Source: Amylostereum areolatum (Eukaryota; Basidiomycota; Agaricomycetes; Russulales; Stereaceae). From it: DNA of 64,000 nucleotides. The notes below the pieces were generated by a model. The model did not search any database, was not told the DNA's origin, and saw only the letters and a list, made by a program, of their open reading frames with translations. The stretch covers positions 457,176 through 521,175 of the forward strand of contig SAXG01000029.1 of the NCBI GenBank assembly GCA_012932865.1. The letters are read 5' to 3'. Within the stretch, counting starts at the first letter, position 1, and every line of letters starts with the position of its first letter. Shown here piece by piece: positions 31,057-44,300 of the stretch. A program made the position numbers and the translations under genes.

Positions 31057-32041
31057 GGGAATGACCCGGATTCGTGGAGGAGACCCTGGTGAGGCGTGGG
31101 ATGAGAGCAAATGAGGGTGGATGGTACAGGAGACTGAGGACGGACAACGAACGGTGTTGTAAACGAAAGTGCTCTCGAAATTGTCAACAGTGGCGATCAA
31201 TACAGTCAACCTGCATCGTGCTTACCCAAGCCACGCCTGTAGCATCACAATGGATTACTTGGGACGATCTCTATGATTGTTACGCCTTTTCCGACCATTG
31301 TTCATATTGTCGATGTGGTCAGTGGCCGACGTCAAGAGATCAACTCAAATCTAGGTTAGGACTTGACGAAGCAGGCCTGCTTTCGATTGTGCCGCCATAG
31401 ATCTCGGCCTATCGTGGTCCGGTGCCTCCTATCGGATCAACGGCCCAGTCTCCAGGGGCACACGGCCAGAGACGCCGCGGCGGGCAAGTGGATTGGAGCT
31501 AATCACATCTTGCACTGACGGACAGCCCCACTGGTTGTCGACCGGACGCTTCTAGGCCACCGGCTTGTCCTTTCCATTGGTAACTATGTCCGCGACATTG
31601 GTTGGCAATTTGCGGTCACGGATGGGGCCATACAACTTGCAACCAGGCCCATTTCGCCCCCGAAACATCTGGGGGGCAGATCTACACAACCAAGTACCAG
31701 GGTATGGGCCCCCAGGTTCGAAATTTGGGAGTCCAAGTCGATTGGAGACCTGCATGACTTGACTTCCACCGCGCAATCCCTCGTCGCTTCATCCACAGTC
31801 ACCCCTTGGCTCATACTCGACTACCCCCGGTGCTTTTCCGGCTGCACTCACCATCCATGCCGTTCTTCCCCTCGCCGACCGTTCCCGGTACTCTGCAACA
31901 ATGTCGCGGTCCCCTTCCCCCCCGCCCCAGTTCCTCCACCGCCCCTTCTCACCGCTGAACAGTTTGTCGCCATGGAGGGAGACCTAGACAAGTTTATCAG
32001 CACTGTTCAGGCTGACCGTCCGACATGGTTCAACTGAGGAG
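31057..32041. other. Divergent intergenic region
   Basis: Lies between the TET/JBP gene (minus) and the next plus-strand gene. A frame at 31972-32036 (MEGDLDKFISTVQADRPTW) looks coding but is out of frame with the next block, so the true 5' end of the downstream gene may lie here. Confidence 0.4.
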
Positions 32042-35000
32042 ATGAAGGCAATCTGGAAGCTGACACACCCGGAGTTTGACGTTCAGGGAGACGTACCAAC
32101 GAAGACGGACGACCCGGAGTATCACAAGGCGAAGAAGGTATGTGGACTCAATGTCTTACATACTCTCCACTCACAATGCTGACTGTGGACGCTTCTTCCC
32201 CTTTACCATCCATAGGCTCTCATGACATGGTTTGCGATGAAGGGCCAGAAGAATAAGTCGTGTGCGGCCGTGAAGTGGAGCCGTGGGTCTGCGTGGACAG
32301 CAAGATCCGTATGGGCGGAGCTGTATCCGGAGTACCAACATACGCTCGTCCAGTGGTGTATCGACAACCCAACCTCGACTGGATGGAGATGGCGAGGACC
32401 CAAATCCGAAGATGCCCAAGGCAGGTCTTCTACACGCGAGCTGACGACTCTCGGCATCCAGCAGCTGTCTGCCGCGGACAGAAAGGTTCTGGAGCAGACG
32501 GCTGAGGAGTGGAATGCAGTCGGGGCACCCCCAGCTATGAAAGCAAAGTGAGTAATGACGACCACGAGCACTATCTTCAGCTGGCTGACTTTCATTCCAG
32601 GAAGGCCAAGAAGTGTCTCAAGCCCCAGTGCAAAGTGTTGGCCGCGAATAACGCCCGGGATCTCAACACGTACACCCTGACCATCACAGCAGAGGTGGAT
32701 GATCTGGGAGAAATCAAGGGACAGATGTACGTCTTACAATTGCTCCTACACGTGTCACCCTTTACTCACCACGGCGGGCAGCCACGAGTTTCACCAGGAG
32801 ATGGGGTTATTGGACGAAAACTTCAACGACACGCCCGAGGGAGAAGCACTTCTCCAGGAGGCGGGCGACACATTTAATGCCCATGTCATGCTATACCTTG
32901 GTGTGTCCTTTCCTTCCGGGGGTTCCTCGCACGGAATGTTTCTGACCTTGGAGTTCAGTGAAGAAAGGTATAATTGAAGGCACCCTACCACAACCTGCGG
33001 ATAAAATCCAACTGTCGTGAGCGCGTCGCGACCAGCGGGATCTGGCTAGGCAAGAAGGGCCAACTGGTGTTCGAAGACCGGAATGCCTGGAAGGACATGT
33101 CTCGGGATGAAGTCACGACATACGTACATCGAATGTGGACGCTGGCGCATCGTATGTTTATGAATTCTGTACGGATGGGGTTTGTACTCACTATTGTTCA
33201 TTCAGGGTCGATATCTCCTCACGGGTCGATGCGGATGGGGTGGACCAACGTAGAAGGAGCCCCGGAGATCTTTGTCCCGGAGGATTTTAGGCCTTTTCTC
33301 CTTGTGAACGGCGAGAAGGTCTACGACACTATCAAGGATCCTGAAAAGATGTCCTGGGACAGTCTCCAGCGTGCTTTGCCGCGTTGGACAAGAACCGCAG
33401 ACCCCTTACGCATGTTGCGATACCAAGGAAAGCAGCACGACGAGCCCTGCAAGCCTGTTGCGCTCAATCGTCGCTACTGGCATCCTCACGGCAGCCACGT
33501 CGATACCCATCCTATCAAGACGCCTAAACCGCCCGCACCCCAGGTGGATCCACCCCTTCCCGGGGGCCTGCCAGCTACGACCGCCAGAGCACGTCCTGCC
33601 CCTCCTCGTACCAATATAGGTGCACCAACCCTCCCCCCTCCCGTTGTCGAGCTTCGTCAATGTTTGCACCGTGCTCCTACCACGGATGAAGGTCCTGTAC
33701 ATCCCAAGGTAGGACCGCCGAAGAAGGCCCAACATTTGGAGGTGACTGGATGGACACAGCGAGTAGAGAGCCCAGCAGCGTCCACGGATTCGACGACCAG
33801 GACTACGTTGAAACTAGGGCTGCCGATGGAGAAGATTCTGATGAAGAGGCCCACAACAACCTCCCCAGACCTGTCATTGCGTCGCTCGACACCGCAAATA
33901 TGACGACATCTGCCGACAACGACAACGACTCTGGAGACTTTTCCTTGTCAAGCAGCTGGCCTGGCCCGCGGATACAAGACGAGTTAGGACCGGGATACAG
34001 AGTGTGGTGGAATCGGGTCTCCGGCGGTAACCAGACCCTCATGGACCTTGTGGAGGTGGCGTTTAAGATGCCGGTGAGTATCCTGTACGATCTTTCGCGG
34101 CGTATTTCTCACCATGGTGTCAAGTAGGCAAGGAAGTCTGACGACAACTGTCCCGTCGGCAAGGACTTTGCCTTGTGGGTCCCCGACGACTTCCAATACC
34201 CATGGATTGAAGAAGGTTACCAGAAGATCGAAGGCTATCGCCCAGTTGCGTCGGTGGGTCGCGCAGCGCCCTTATCTGGATGACCTTGGGTACGCAGGCT
34301 TCGCACATCTCCACGTGTTTCTGCGTGTCACGGTGATTTACCACCACGACCTTCGGGCACGTAAAACCCTTGGACACAACCCCACGGTCACCATGCAGAG
34401 CGCACACTGGGTCCGGGCCATTATGAAAGCAGGCCATGTCATGGACGATCCCGATCTTCGCTGAATTGAAGAGGAATGGGATATCTGTCTAAAGTTCCTG
34501 ACCAAATGCCTGCGACTGTGGGCGTGGCCAGGAGTTGGTCCCATGGGGCATCCAGGTACTGAGGAGGAGTACCTCCTTTGGTTGCACGATGCCCCCAACT
34601 TTCACCGGGCGGTCAAGTTGATCATGTAGGTTGAGGTGCGTTTCTTCCGCCTTATCATCTCTATCGCGCGTCTGACGGACATCTTCCAGTCTACAAAAGC
34701 GCAGATTGACCTTTACATGAAGCATCGCCTTGCTCTGCGTCCGGGAGATTTCGGATCCTGGGAGTATAGACAGGCTGGACTACCTCCCGATACCCACAGG
34801 AAGGCCAACACCATTCGGATGCTCATCGACGAGTCCACTCAGGCTAGCTGGGCTCCGGGGGGGACCTTCGGCGGTGTAGAGCTTGTCGTGGAGTATCTGC
34901 TTCGCTCGGGGGCAGCTGCTCGGGACTGTTTACTTGTCGTTAATCAAGCCGAACTAGAGTCGACATGGAGTGACTTAACAAGGTCAACTATAGACGACTC

Positions 35001-36006
35001 ATGTCTTCGGAGGGCATTTCCCAGTGCGGTGGAAGTCCTTGGCAAGCTCGATGACGGATGGAGGCGCCTAGTCTCCGACATTCTCAAGGCACATCCTTCC
35101 CTCAAGCCACAACCCGGGCGTCGTGCGATGGAAAAACAAGCTGAACTACCCCCATCCATCTCCACGAGTGTCGTCCCCATCTCTCCCTCCTCCGCCACAA
35201 GCTCCTATACGGAGGGCGCCACCACTCCGGCTTCCACTTCCCGCACCATCCGCCCCCAAACCAGTCGTCCCCACGAAACAACGCACTCAACCAGGAACAT
35301 CTGCGCGTACTGCACTGCAGGTACCAAGCATACCCCCCCTACCATCCATGTCCTTGGCCAGATCGCGCTTGCGGCCAAAGCTCCGGTCGAAGGTGGATCC
35401 AAAACAGGGCAATACTTTGTCGGACAGGCCGCGTTGTCCACCCAATTCACCGTCAATTGGCGGAAGGGCAGTGGTGGGAAAGGTGGGACGGCCAGCTCCC
35501 CGGAGGACACAGCAGGTTTCACGAAAGCTGAACTGGCGGAAATGGAGGAAGACCCTGATGCGGACGAGGAAGAGCCCCCCTTGGAAGAATGCGCTGCAAG
35601 AGCTCCGCCACCTACCGCTCCTTCTCCCACCCAGAAGCAATTGGGACTTATACAGCAGGCGCAAGCTGACGTTGTGGAATCAGATGGGGATGAGGATGAG
35701 GGGGGGCTACGGGATGCAGGACCAGAGGGGGTGAATGAGGGCATAGTGGACGAGGTCCCCGGCCCAGTGGTGCGCCCCGGTAAACGGAAAGCCGTCCTCT
35801 GTGCGTACTGGCCCACCGAAGAAACGGAAGAAGGTTGCAGCCCCCAAGACGAACCCTACTGGGCCTCCCCGAGGAAAGAAAGCCCCCGCCCGACAGGTGG
35901 CAACAGCGTCTCCTACCAAGATAGGCACCAGATCAACCACAGAGGGTGTCACCACTCGTTCGAAGGCAGGCCAACGGAGGAGGTGGGACAAGCTTTGACG
36001 GGGTAA
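32042..36006 (+). CDS. Large multi-exon hypothetical gene, basic C-terminus
   Basis: Clean exons at the start: 32042-32137, 32216-32547, 32601-32726 and 32782-about 32899, joined in frame by GTATGT...CATAG, GTGAGT...TCCAG and GTACGT...GGCAG introns. They encode MKAIWKLTHPEFDVQ, WAELYPEYQHTLVQWC, LTTLGIQQLSAADRKVLEQTAEEWN and HEFHQEMGLLDENFNDTPEG. Later blocks include GIWLGKKGQLVFEDRNAW (about 33030), DFQYPWIEEGYQKIEGYRP (about 34190), YLDDLGYAGFAHLHVFLR, and a 34.7-36.0 kb exon with RHRLALRPGDFGSWEYRQAGLP and an acidic Ser/Pro-rich tail. Another frame near 35801-35998 encodes GPPKKRKKVAAPK and a Lys/Arg-rich end, a likely nuclear signal reached by an intron or an indel. I recall this as a repeated mushroom protein type near transposons. 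Function unknown; several exon joins remain uncertain. Confidence 0.5.
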
Positions 36007-36748
36007 TTGTAGACTATTCTGCGTACTTTCACTGTCCTTTGAAATACCTTTCGCCATAGTGGGTTTTCATTTGTTACATTACTCAATTTACCTTACATTT
36101 TTTAAAGAAATAAATCACCTAATTGTCTACCCACTTCTAACTGGGAAACAAGTCTAGGGCAATTGATCTGGGGGCGCACCACCCCCGGGAGCGGTGTCAT
36201 CTCCATATATTCCGGCGGTGTCTCCCAAGGGATGGCTTTCGCCGTTGGCCCACGGATTATACACACGCCCCCGGAGAGTGATTGTGTTGGCCCTTGTGAG
36301 CTTGTTTCATCCAGGATCTGTTTCGGTGTCTGTGGAGACCTGTTGGAGTATGATTAGAGCTGATGTAAAACCGTGTATCTATCACTGGGTAGTAGGAGGC
36401 TAGCTCAGCCCCCTTCTGTTTCACTCCAAACATCTGTCCAACATGCCACGGTCCGACTTTCCATTCACACCAGTCGCAAGATACGCATACATCGATTGTG
36501 TCAAAGGTATAAGTACATCAAGAAAGAGACCTAAGGAAAATGTACAAATTCAAACCCTAAGAGAAGCAAGCAAAACCAGAAAACCTGTGTCAAAGCATAC
36601 ACAGCAAAATGTACAAGTCAAAACATATGACGCAAAACGTACGAGGCTAAACGTACATGTCCAAACGTACGTGTCCAAACAAAACCGCGCAAACGTACAT
36701 ACAAGTCCATGCCACCACTACCCCGTCTTCTTTGCAGCCTCATTGTCC
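36007..36748. other. Convergent spacer with ACGTAC-rich repeats
   Basis: 36530-36715 contains repeated AAACGTAC(A/G)TGTCC and AAAATGTACAA words in a loose tandem arrangement. Otherwise nothing is recognised. Confidence 0.45.
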
Positions 36749-39700
36749 TTATCCTGTTGGCGGGTTCGGCGATCCGTTGGCCGAGGAGGGCGGGAGTTTT
36801 GTGTGCGCCAACTGGGACCCGCCACCGGCTGACTCTGAGTAGAGGAGGGAGAACAGGGGGCGGGGAGCGAGAGGTGAGTCTGGGCGGAGGACGAACGGGT
36901 CCTCTTGCTCTTCGTCATCAGCCGTGGTGGGAGGTGGAGCAGTGGGAGGTGGAGCGGTGGGAGGTGGAGGGGTGGGAGATTGCGACGGCGTCGGGGATGG
37001 GCTGCTGGGGCCGGGGTGGGTCACGGTACTTGCGAACAAGATTGGCTGGATGTACATGCTCGGCGTGGTGAGCGACCCGGGCAACAGGTTGTAGGGGTGA
37101 GGGGGAGCAGCCAGCTGGGGCACAACGAACTGATGGAGGGGTGTGGACATCGAAGGGAAGCTGGCCGTCGAAGTGACGGGCCACTGGTCATTGCCGATGG
37201 GGACGTTGAAGGGGGGATGAGGGGGAGGTGGTGGGGTGGGGGTCAAACGAGGGAGGGGGTCCGGGCCGCACAGGTCCTTGGTGCACCGCTCCATGTCAAA
37301 GACCTGAGATGCGGAGAAGGACATGTCGGGGTCGCGGTGGCCCATGGTTGAGGGAGCATGCAGGGTTGGTACTCACCTCGTCCTCCTGCATGCTCTGCTC
37401 CTCGTGTTCCCCGGGCCCTCCTCCTTCCATCCCGGTCTCCGCCGTCAAATCAATGTCTATGGCATCGATGTCGCCCTTTGCAATGCGTCCTGCGCCCTCC
37501 ATGGTGACATCTTGCGGTGTGTCTTCTGGAACCTGCACCACATGGTCTTGGGTGCTGCAGTGATGGTGGGAGAGGCCTCCGGGGCCTGTACTCTACGGTC
37601 TTCCATCTGTTGTGGGTGGGCTTGAGGGACAGATGGGAGGCGTGCTTGTACGCAGGCAACAATGTTGTCGATGTCGACGGTGGGTGGGAGGCCGAGCTCC
37701 ACAGCGTTGCTCTTCACGATGGCAAGGATGCGGGCCGCGAGGTCGTCAACCGACAGCGTGCGACGCTCTACGTCGCTGAGGCGGGGCTCTAGGTCCCTGA
37801 CTGCGGAGGTCGCCGCCTTGAGCTCTTCGATGAGTGCCGGGGGGAAGCCGACATTCTTCGATGGGGAGGGAGAGCGGACGGGACGAGGGGTTGGAGCACG
37901 AGGGGAAGGGACAGGTGGAGGGGAGGGGAGGTGATCGTCCGTCATATGGACATCTTCCGTTGGCGGGTCCTCGACAAGGTGAGCTATACTGGAGGTCAGT
38001 GAAAGGGTTGTGTGAGAAAAGGAGGTGACACACGTGTGTGGGCTTGCGGAGGGGAGAACTCTCTCGGACGAGCGGGTTCGACACGCGAGCGAACACGCTT
38101 GGGATGAGCGACAGGCTCGGTGTCCATGGGCTCGTCGTTCTCAGCCTGGAAGGTGCTTGCTACCAACGGATGAGTGGACTTGAGCGGGGGAATTTTGATG
38201 ACGAGCGACTTAGCGGAGGTGTTCACGAGGGAGGAGGTGGAAGGGATGGCATGGTCGGCAAGGTTGGCCGATGGGATTTCCAAGGGCCAGGTGGCTTGAA
38301 TGGGGTCGTCGTCGTCATCATTGTCGTGGATGTCATCCTCGTCCTCCTGCTCACCCTCATCCTCGTCCTCGTCCTTGGTCTCTTCAACTGCCTTGCCCTT
38401 GCCTTTGCGATCTGCCTTGCCCTTGCCCTTGTCGACTGTCTTGCCCTTGCCCTGCCTCGCCTTCTCCGTACCCTTCGTGACGACCTTGCCCTTTGCCGCC
38501 TTTGCCGATCCCCGGGGGAGTGGAGGGCCGGCATCACCTTTCCTGACAGGGGGCAACGTGATGCCCAACTTCTTCTCGAAGTACGATTTCGAGTGGGGGT
38601 TAGGGGGGGGGAGTTCGGCGTCGAGGGGGAGCTTTTTAAGATCTGTTGGCGACATGAGAGATGAGTTCGTCAGAGCTGGGAAATACGAGGCACGTACCTA
38701 TGGGATCCTTGTGGTTGGCAGACATGGCCTTCGGGATTGTCTTCTTGCCGTTTGCAACCCACGTTCGATACCGAATGCGGTCGTCCGGGTAGAATCGGCG
38801 AGGGAGAGGAGGGAAGGATGCAATCTGGCAGGGCTTGTGGAGCTCGAAGCAGGTGAAGCAAGATTTGTTCTTGCCCCACCAGCACGGCACCCCACATCGA
38901 AAGCAGGCGACACAAGTTTGCTGTGGAGAACGCCATAAGCAAACATCGAATGAGTAAAGGAAAAACGCACGTACGGAGTCGTTGGGTGGTTGGACCAGAG
39001 GCCAGCGGTTCCAGGGGCGAAGTAAACCGCCTGCTTGTGCTTGAGATTAATGGTCTTGCTGGTGAAGCCGTTCACCACAGGGATGAACTCGCCATCGCCC
39101 TTCTTCTGCCCCTCGAGGCGGACCTTGCCCTCCACCTTCTTGATGCTGAAATTTGAGCCAGGGCGGAGCATATTGGCAGGGCCGATGAGCTCGTTGGCGG
39201 CTGTATGTTGGATAGGGGGGGCGAGAGGGCAGGCGGAGGTACTTGCACGGGGCTGGGACTTGGATGTCCAGGGGCGTTTGGCGGGTTTGGGGGGGCCAAC
39301 CTTGAAGGTGGGGGCCTTGACGGGGGGATCTTGGTGCGTTGCCGGTCGCCTTTCAACGAGCTCCCTAGTTGCCAGCTGATCGTGCCGGGGGTGATGACGG
39401 TACGCGTCCGGAGAGGCATGCGGACGGGGATCTGAGGCACGTCGTCGTCATCAGAGTCTTCGTAGAACAGGGGCGACCTTGGTGGTTATCTTGCGAGGGG
39501 GCGTGGGCGGAAGGTCGTCGTCATTGTTGTCATCTGGCGGTGGGGCCGGTTTTGGGTTGGCCTTGCTCTTTGTCGGCGGGCTTCAATGGTGGGCTCAGGA
39601 GGAGCTCATCGTCCTCCTCATTGGAAGGGCGTGGAGTCCTGATCTTCGAATGCCAAAATTTCGGAGCGGGCTTGGCGACATTGGAGCTACTCGGGCCGGG

Positions 39701-40395
39701 GGGAGGGGGAGAGGAAATGACGGCCGTGGTCGACTTGACGGGCCGGGGATGAGGAGGGGGGCGGGTGGGTGGTGGGGCGGTGGGTCCGAGGGTAGGGGGG
39801 GCAGGTGAGGGGCTGGGCAATGGGCTGGGCAATGGGCTGGGCAATGGGTGCATTGGGGTGGAGGGTATGGTGGCCACTGGAGGATGGGACGGCACCCGCA
39901 ATCTTTGAGCTAACATTTCTACGTTAGTTACATGGAGATAGATGTATGAAGATGCGGGGGGCACACCTTGGGTCTCCCACCACCGGTTCAGGCCCAACTC
40001 ATCTCCGTGCAGTGACGGGGTGGACGCTGTCAAAACTTGAGTGTGGATGTGGTCTTGCAGGGCAATCAGATCTATTGATGCCTTGCCATCGGACTTGCGC
40101 GACGTCACCGGCTGTACGATGTTCACAAAGAGCCACTTGAGGAAGGCTGGGGCACCGGGTGCCCCGATTAGGCGCCGGTGTATGACCACGGACTGTGCGA
40201 TGAACATTGTCAGGTATGCATACTGAACATTACGGAGGGAGAACGTACGATCTCGCGTTGGAATTGAGTGGCAAGTGGCGCCCCCGGATCCGTTGGCGAG
40301 GCTTGAAGGGCGTGGAGAGCCAGCTGAAGGCGGGCACTGCAAATGATGGCAGAATGAGGGTGGGAGGCAAGAAACTCGTCGAGGGCGGAGGACAT
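36749..40395 (-). CDS. Large multi-exon hypothetical gene with Cys-rich segment
   Basis: Starts at ATG 40395 (MSSALDEFLASHPHS). A GTACGT...GCACAG intron joins LATQFQREI to SVVIHRRLIGAPGAPAFLKW, followed by LHGDELGLNRWWETQG and a GTGTGC...GTTAG intron. A long Pro/Ser-rich linker and KTINLKHKQAVYFAPGTAGLWSNHP (about 39050) follow. Next is a Cys-rich stretch CVACFRCGVPCWWGKNKSC plus FTCFELHKPC (about 38915-38830) that looks like a fungal zinc-binding module, then a Lys-rich/acidic region (GKGKADRKGKGK, DEDEDEGEQEDEDD), and further blocks at 37945-37457 and 37345-36749. Several short exons are not fixed. It faces the 32-36 kb gene tail to tail. I recall similar proteins as uncharacterised and dispersed in mushrooms. 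Confidence 0.5.
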
Positions 40396-40649
40396 GGCAA
40401 GGAAGGTGCGGTGAGGTTTTTTGTGGGTGGAAGTGGATGAAGTGGAGAGGTGGAAGGGCAAGGCGCGTCGGACGTGTCCTGGAATTATGAGGCGCGGCAA
40501 CTGCCAGGGCCGCGGACGGCCCGCGGGACGCAGGACACGTCAAAATTGCACAAGTCCAGATCCCATTAGCACGTGTGGAGGTTGTCTCCTTCCTCTGCGT
40601 CTCTTCCTCCTTACCCCTCGCTCTCCTCCCACATATCCTCGCATTGACG

Positions 40650-40934
40650 ATGGAAGAAGACAATTTTGAGTTCAACATTGAAGATTTCGACGCCGTGATG
40701 GGCGATGCTGGGCTTGGTACACCTGCTGGAGTGGCGGGGTTGTCGGTGGCAGGATTGTCAGCGGTGGGATTGCCGGCGGTGCCAGCGCCGGAAGGTACGT
40801 TGTGATACATTATATCGACTACATCGGCTAACCATGTGGCTATACCATTACAGGGACATATACGAAAGCCGTAACGACGGCTGAAGAACACCCTGAGGGT
40901 GTCCGTCACCAGTCAGCCCCCAACGTCGCCGGGC
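40650..40934 (+). pseudogene. 5' part of a gene split by the family B retrotransposon
   Basis: ATG at 40650 opens MEEDNFEFNIEDFDAVMGD with a Gly/Leu/Ala/Val-rich stretch. A GTACGT...TTACAG intron (about 40797-40854) leads to exon GTYTKAVTTAEEHPEGVRHQ, which stops at the LTR boundary 40934/40935. The same reading frame resumes at the other side of the element (55539) without a shift, taking one copy of the target duplication into account. Function unknown. Confidence 0.65.
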
Positions 40935-41393
40935 TGTCAGCAACGACTAGTGCGACAGCACCAAGTTACGACACAGCTGACTAGAAGATGAGGACGATGG
41001 AGGGGAGCCGATCAGACACGGCGACAGACAAGGGAAAGCACGCAAAGTCGGTAGAATTGACTAGCTCGAGATAAGGAATATGTACAGCGAGAGCGAGCCT
41101 TATATACACAAGAGGAGAGAGACTTAGGTAAGCAACCGATACACGGCGATCAGTAAGCAGACCTAGTATAAGTAAGCAGTCGTATGTAAAAGAGCACAGC
41201 ATGAGTCAGTATTGTACAGCATGAGTCAAGAGAAAGGAGTCAGACCCGGGCCGAGATGAGTCACGTGGGTCCGGGCGGGATATAGATGAACCGGGTCCGG
41301 GCCGAAGTGGAGCCGGACCGGTGATAAGTCGATAAGTCCTAAAGCGTGTAACCGATGTAAAGTAAAAAAGAAAATTATAGACCGTTCATGACA
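40935..41393 (-). repeat. 3' LTR of family B chromovirus
   Basis: 459 bp with TGTCA/TGACA ends. It contains TATATAAGG (minus strand, about 41098) and GGGTCCGGGC-rich sequence. Confidence 0.92.
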
Positions 41394-44300
41394 TCACCCC
41401 TTCCTTAGATTCGACGTCCTCGTCGTAATCAGATCTGGCTTCTTCCTCTGACAGGAGTTCCCAACGATTAAGGCGTGTAGGTTTCGGGGCACCCGGATGT
41501 TCATGGTGGAAGTCGTCAATGCGTTTCTTGGCATTCTGGAGATTGGTGAGAGGCTCCCAAGTATTGTCATTGTCTGGGTAGCCTTTCCATTTGACGAGGT
41601 ACTTGAAGCCGCGACCAACCTTCTTGGAGTCTATAATCTTTTCGACCTCGTAGACTTCCTCTCCTTGGACTAACTCTGGGGGTGGAGGTGTAGGTGCTTT
41701 CTGATTGTCAAAGGCAGGACCGTTGTGTGGGGATAGGAGGGACTCGTTGAAGACCGGATGTTTTTGTGACCAGGATGCAGAGAGGCGAAGCTTGTAAGTC
41801 GATGCTCCGACTTTTTCCAGGATTTCGAAAGGACCGAAGCGCTTGTCATCTAGCTTTTGCATAGGACGTGCCGTTTTGATTACGGTTTGGCCATCTCTTG
41901 TCTTGGCTTCCAGCCAGACGAAGTCACCAATTTTATAATCTATTGGTTCGTCCTTCTTGCGATCGTAAAAGTGCTTTTGATCGTCCTGTGCTGCTTTTAG
42001 CGCAGAGCGGGCTTCCTCGTAGATGTCTCGCAGGCATTGTGCAAACTCGTTTGCCGATGGGTTGTCTGTCTCGTGTTGAGGGTTTGTTCCCAGGTAGAGT
42101 TCCCGACCATAGTTGGCAAAGTTGGGAGACATCCCAATCGAACTATGGACCATGTTGTTGAGCGCGGTCATGGCAAGTGGGAGGTAACGTGTCCAATTGT
42201 CTTGTCGTTGATTGACAAAGATGTGAAGGTAGTTTTCCATGGTCATGTTGGAGCGTTCGGTCTGTCCATCCGTCTGAGGGTGGTACACCATAGATGGATT
42301 CCCTTCAATGCCTAGCAGTTGGAACAATGCCGTGGTGAACTTGGAGACAAACACGCTGCTGCGGTCGCTGACAATCTTTCTAGGAATTCCATGATGGGGG
42401 ACCACTTCGCGTAGGTACTCGAAGGCGAGTTCATCCTCTGTTAGGTCTTTGGTCGTGGCCCAGAATACAACCTGCTTGGTACCCATGCAGTTCACATTGC
42501 AGATGGCGTCTTTTCCATCTGAGACCGGGAGTGGCATGACAAAGTCAATGGATACATGCTCCCAAGGTGCTTGTGGCGGGTCATGTGGGTGGAGTGGAGC
42601 GGCAATACGATCATGTCTAATCTTGGTACGTTGGCAGGTCTCACATCCTTTGACATATTTCCGGACATCGTCTCTAGTGGCAGGCCACCAGTAGTTGCGT
42701 GTGATGAGCTCGTGGGTCTTGTATCGTCCTGGATGACCGACAAGTGGGCCGTCATGATGAGCTTGGATGATGTCTGCATGGAGTCCTTTGTCTCTTGGGA
42801 CATAGAGTCTGTGTTGCCAGATGACCGTTCCGTCTGCGTGTTCCAGCCATCCCTTCACTTTGAGTGCTAAGGCGTGTTCTACTGCATGGTCTCGGAGTAA
42901 GGTAGCCTCCTGAATCCGCTCAATGAAGACATTGTCAGGTCCATTGGTTACAATTCCTGCATGGTTGAGGGCGCGGAAGAGTTCTGGTTTCAGGAGGACA
43001 ATGTTTTCATTGTCTTTCTCCCCCTTCTCAAGGCCCGCTAGTCGGGAAATAGCATCGGGTTTACCCATTGTTTTGCCAGGCTCGTGGAGTAGCGTACAAT
43101 GATACTCTTGTAGCTCCGTTAACCACTGTGCTTGTCTCCGATTTAGCTTCTGTGCCTTGCGGAAGTACGTGAGATTGCGATGATCCGACCAGATTTCAAA
43201 CTCCTGTCGTGCCCCCATGAGGTATTGTCTCCATTCCTCTAGCGCTGTCATGATAGCCAGTAATTCCTTGTCATAAATCTCATAGTTCCTCTCAGCTTCG
43301 CTGAGGGACTTTGAGAGGAAGGCGACCGGGTGCCATTTGCCATTGTCCTGTTGTTGCGAAAGTACCCCGCCCGTGGCATAGTCAGAGGAGTCCGCTTCAA
43401 CACGAAACTGTCCCTCATCTGTAGGGATTGCTAGAACCGGCTGCAATGTTATACATCGCTTGAGTTCCTCGAACGCCTCCTGCTGCGGGGTGTCCCAGAC
43501 CCATTCCGTCTTCCCTGTGAGCTTAGTCATTGGGTGAGTGATGCCACTGAAGTCCTTGATAAAGCGACGGTAGAAGTTGCAAAAGCCCAAAAACGATTGA
43601 AGTTGTTTCTTTGTTTTGGGGGCTGGCCAATTGGTGATTGCTGCAACCTTTGCTGGATCCATGCGAACCCTTCCTCCGCCGACAATCATGCCTAGGTATT
43701 CAATTTCTGCCTTCTCAAACTCGCACTTTTCTGGCTTCAGATAAAGTTTGTTTTCTCGCAGGATCCGGAGGACCTCCTTGACTATCCGACGATGTTCTTC
43801 TAGCGTATGCGTGAAGATGAGGATGTCGTCCAAATAGACGACCACGACTCCTTAGTGGATCAAGTCTTTGAATAGGTCGTTCATCATGGCTTGGAACATT
43901 GACGGGGAGTTGGTGAGTCCGAAGAACATGACTGTAGGCTCATAGAGACCTTTGTTTGTGCGGAACGCCGCTTTCCATTCGTCTCCTTCTTTAATCCGAA
44001 CATTATTGTACCCCCATCGGACATCGAGCTTGGTAAAGTGCCGTGCTTCCTTAAGCTTATCAACCAACTCTTGGATGAGCGGGAGCGGGTAACGGTTCTT
44101 TATTGTCATTTCATTGAGCTTTCGATAGTCTTGCACACGGCGTAACGAGCCGTCTTTTTTCTTGATGAAGAAGAATGGGGAGGCCATGGGTGATTTGGAC
44201 GGCTGGATCCGACCAGATCTTAGGTTCTCTTCCAAAAAGGCGTCCAGTTGCTTCTGCTCGTCCAATGTGAGGGGGTAAACTTTGCAATCGACTGGTTTGA

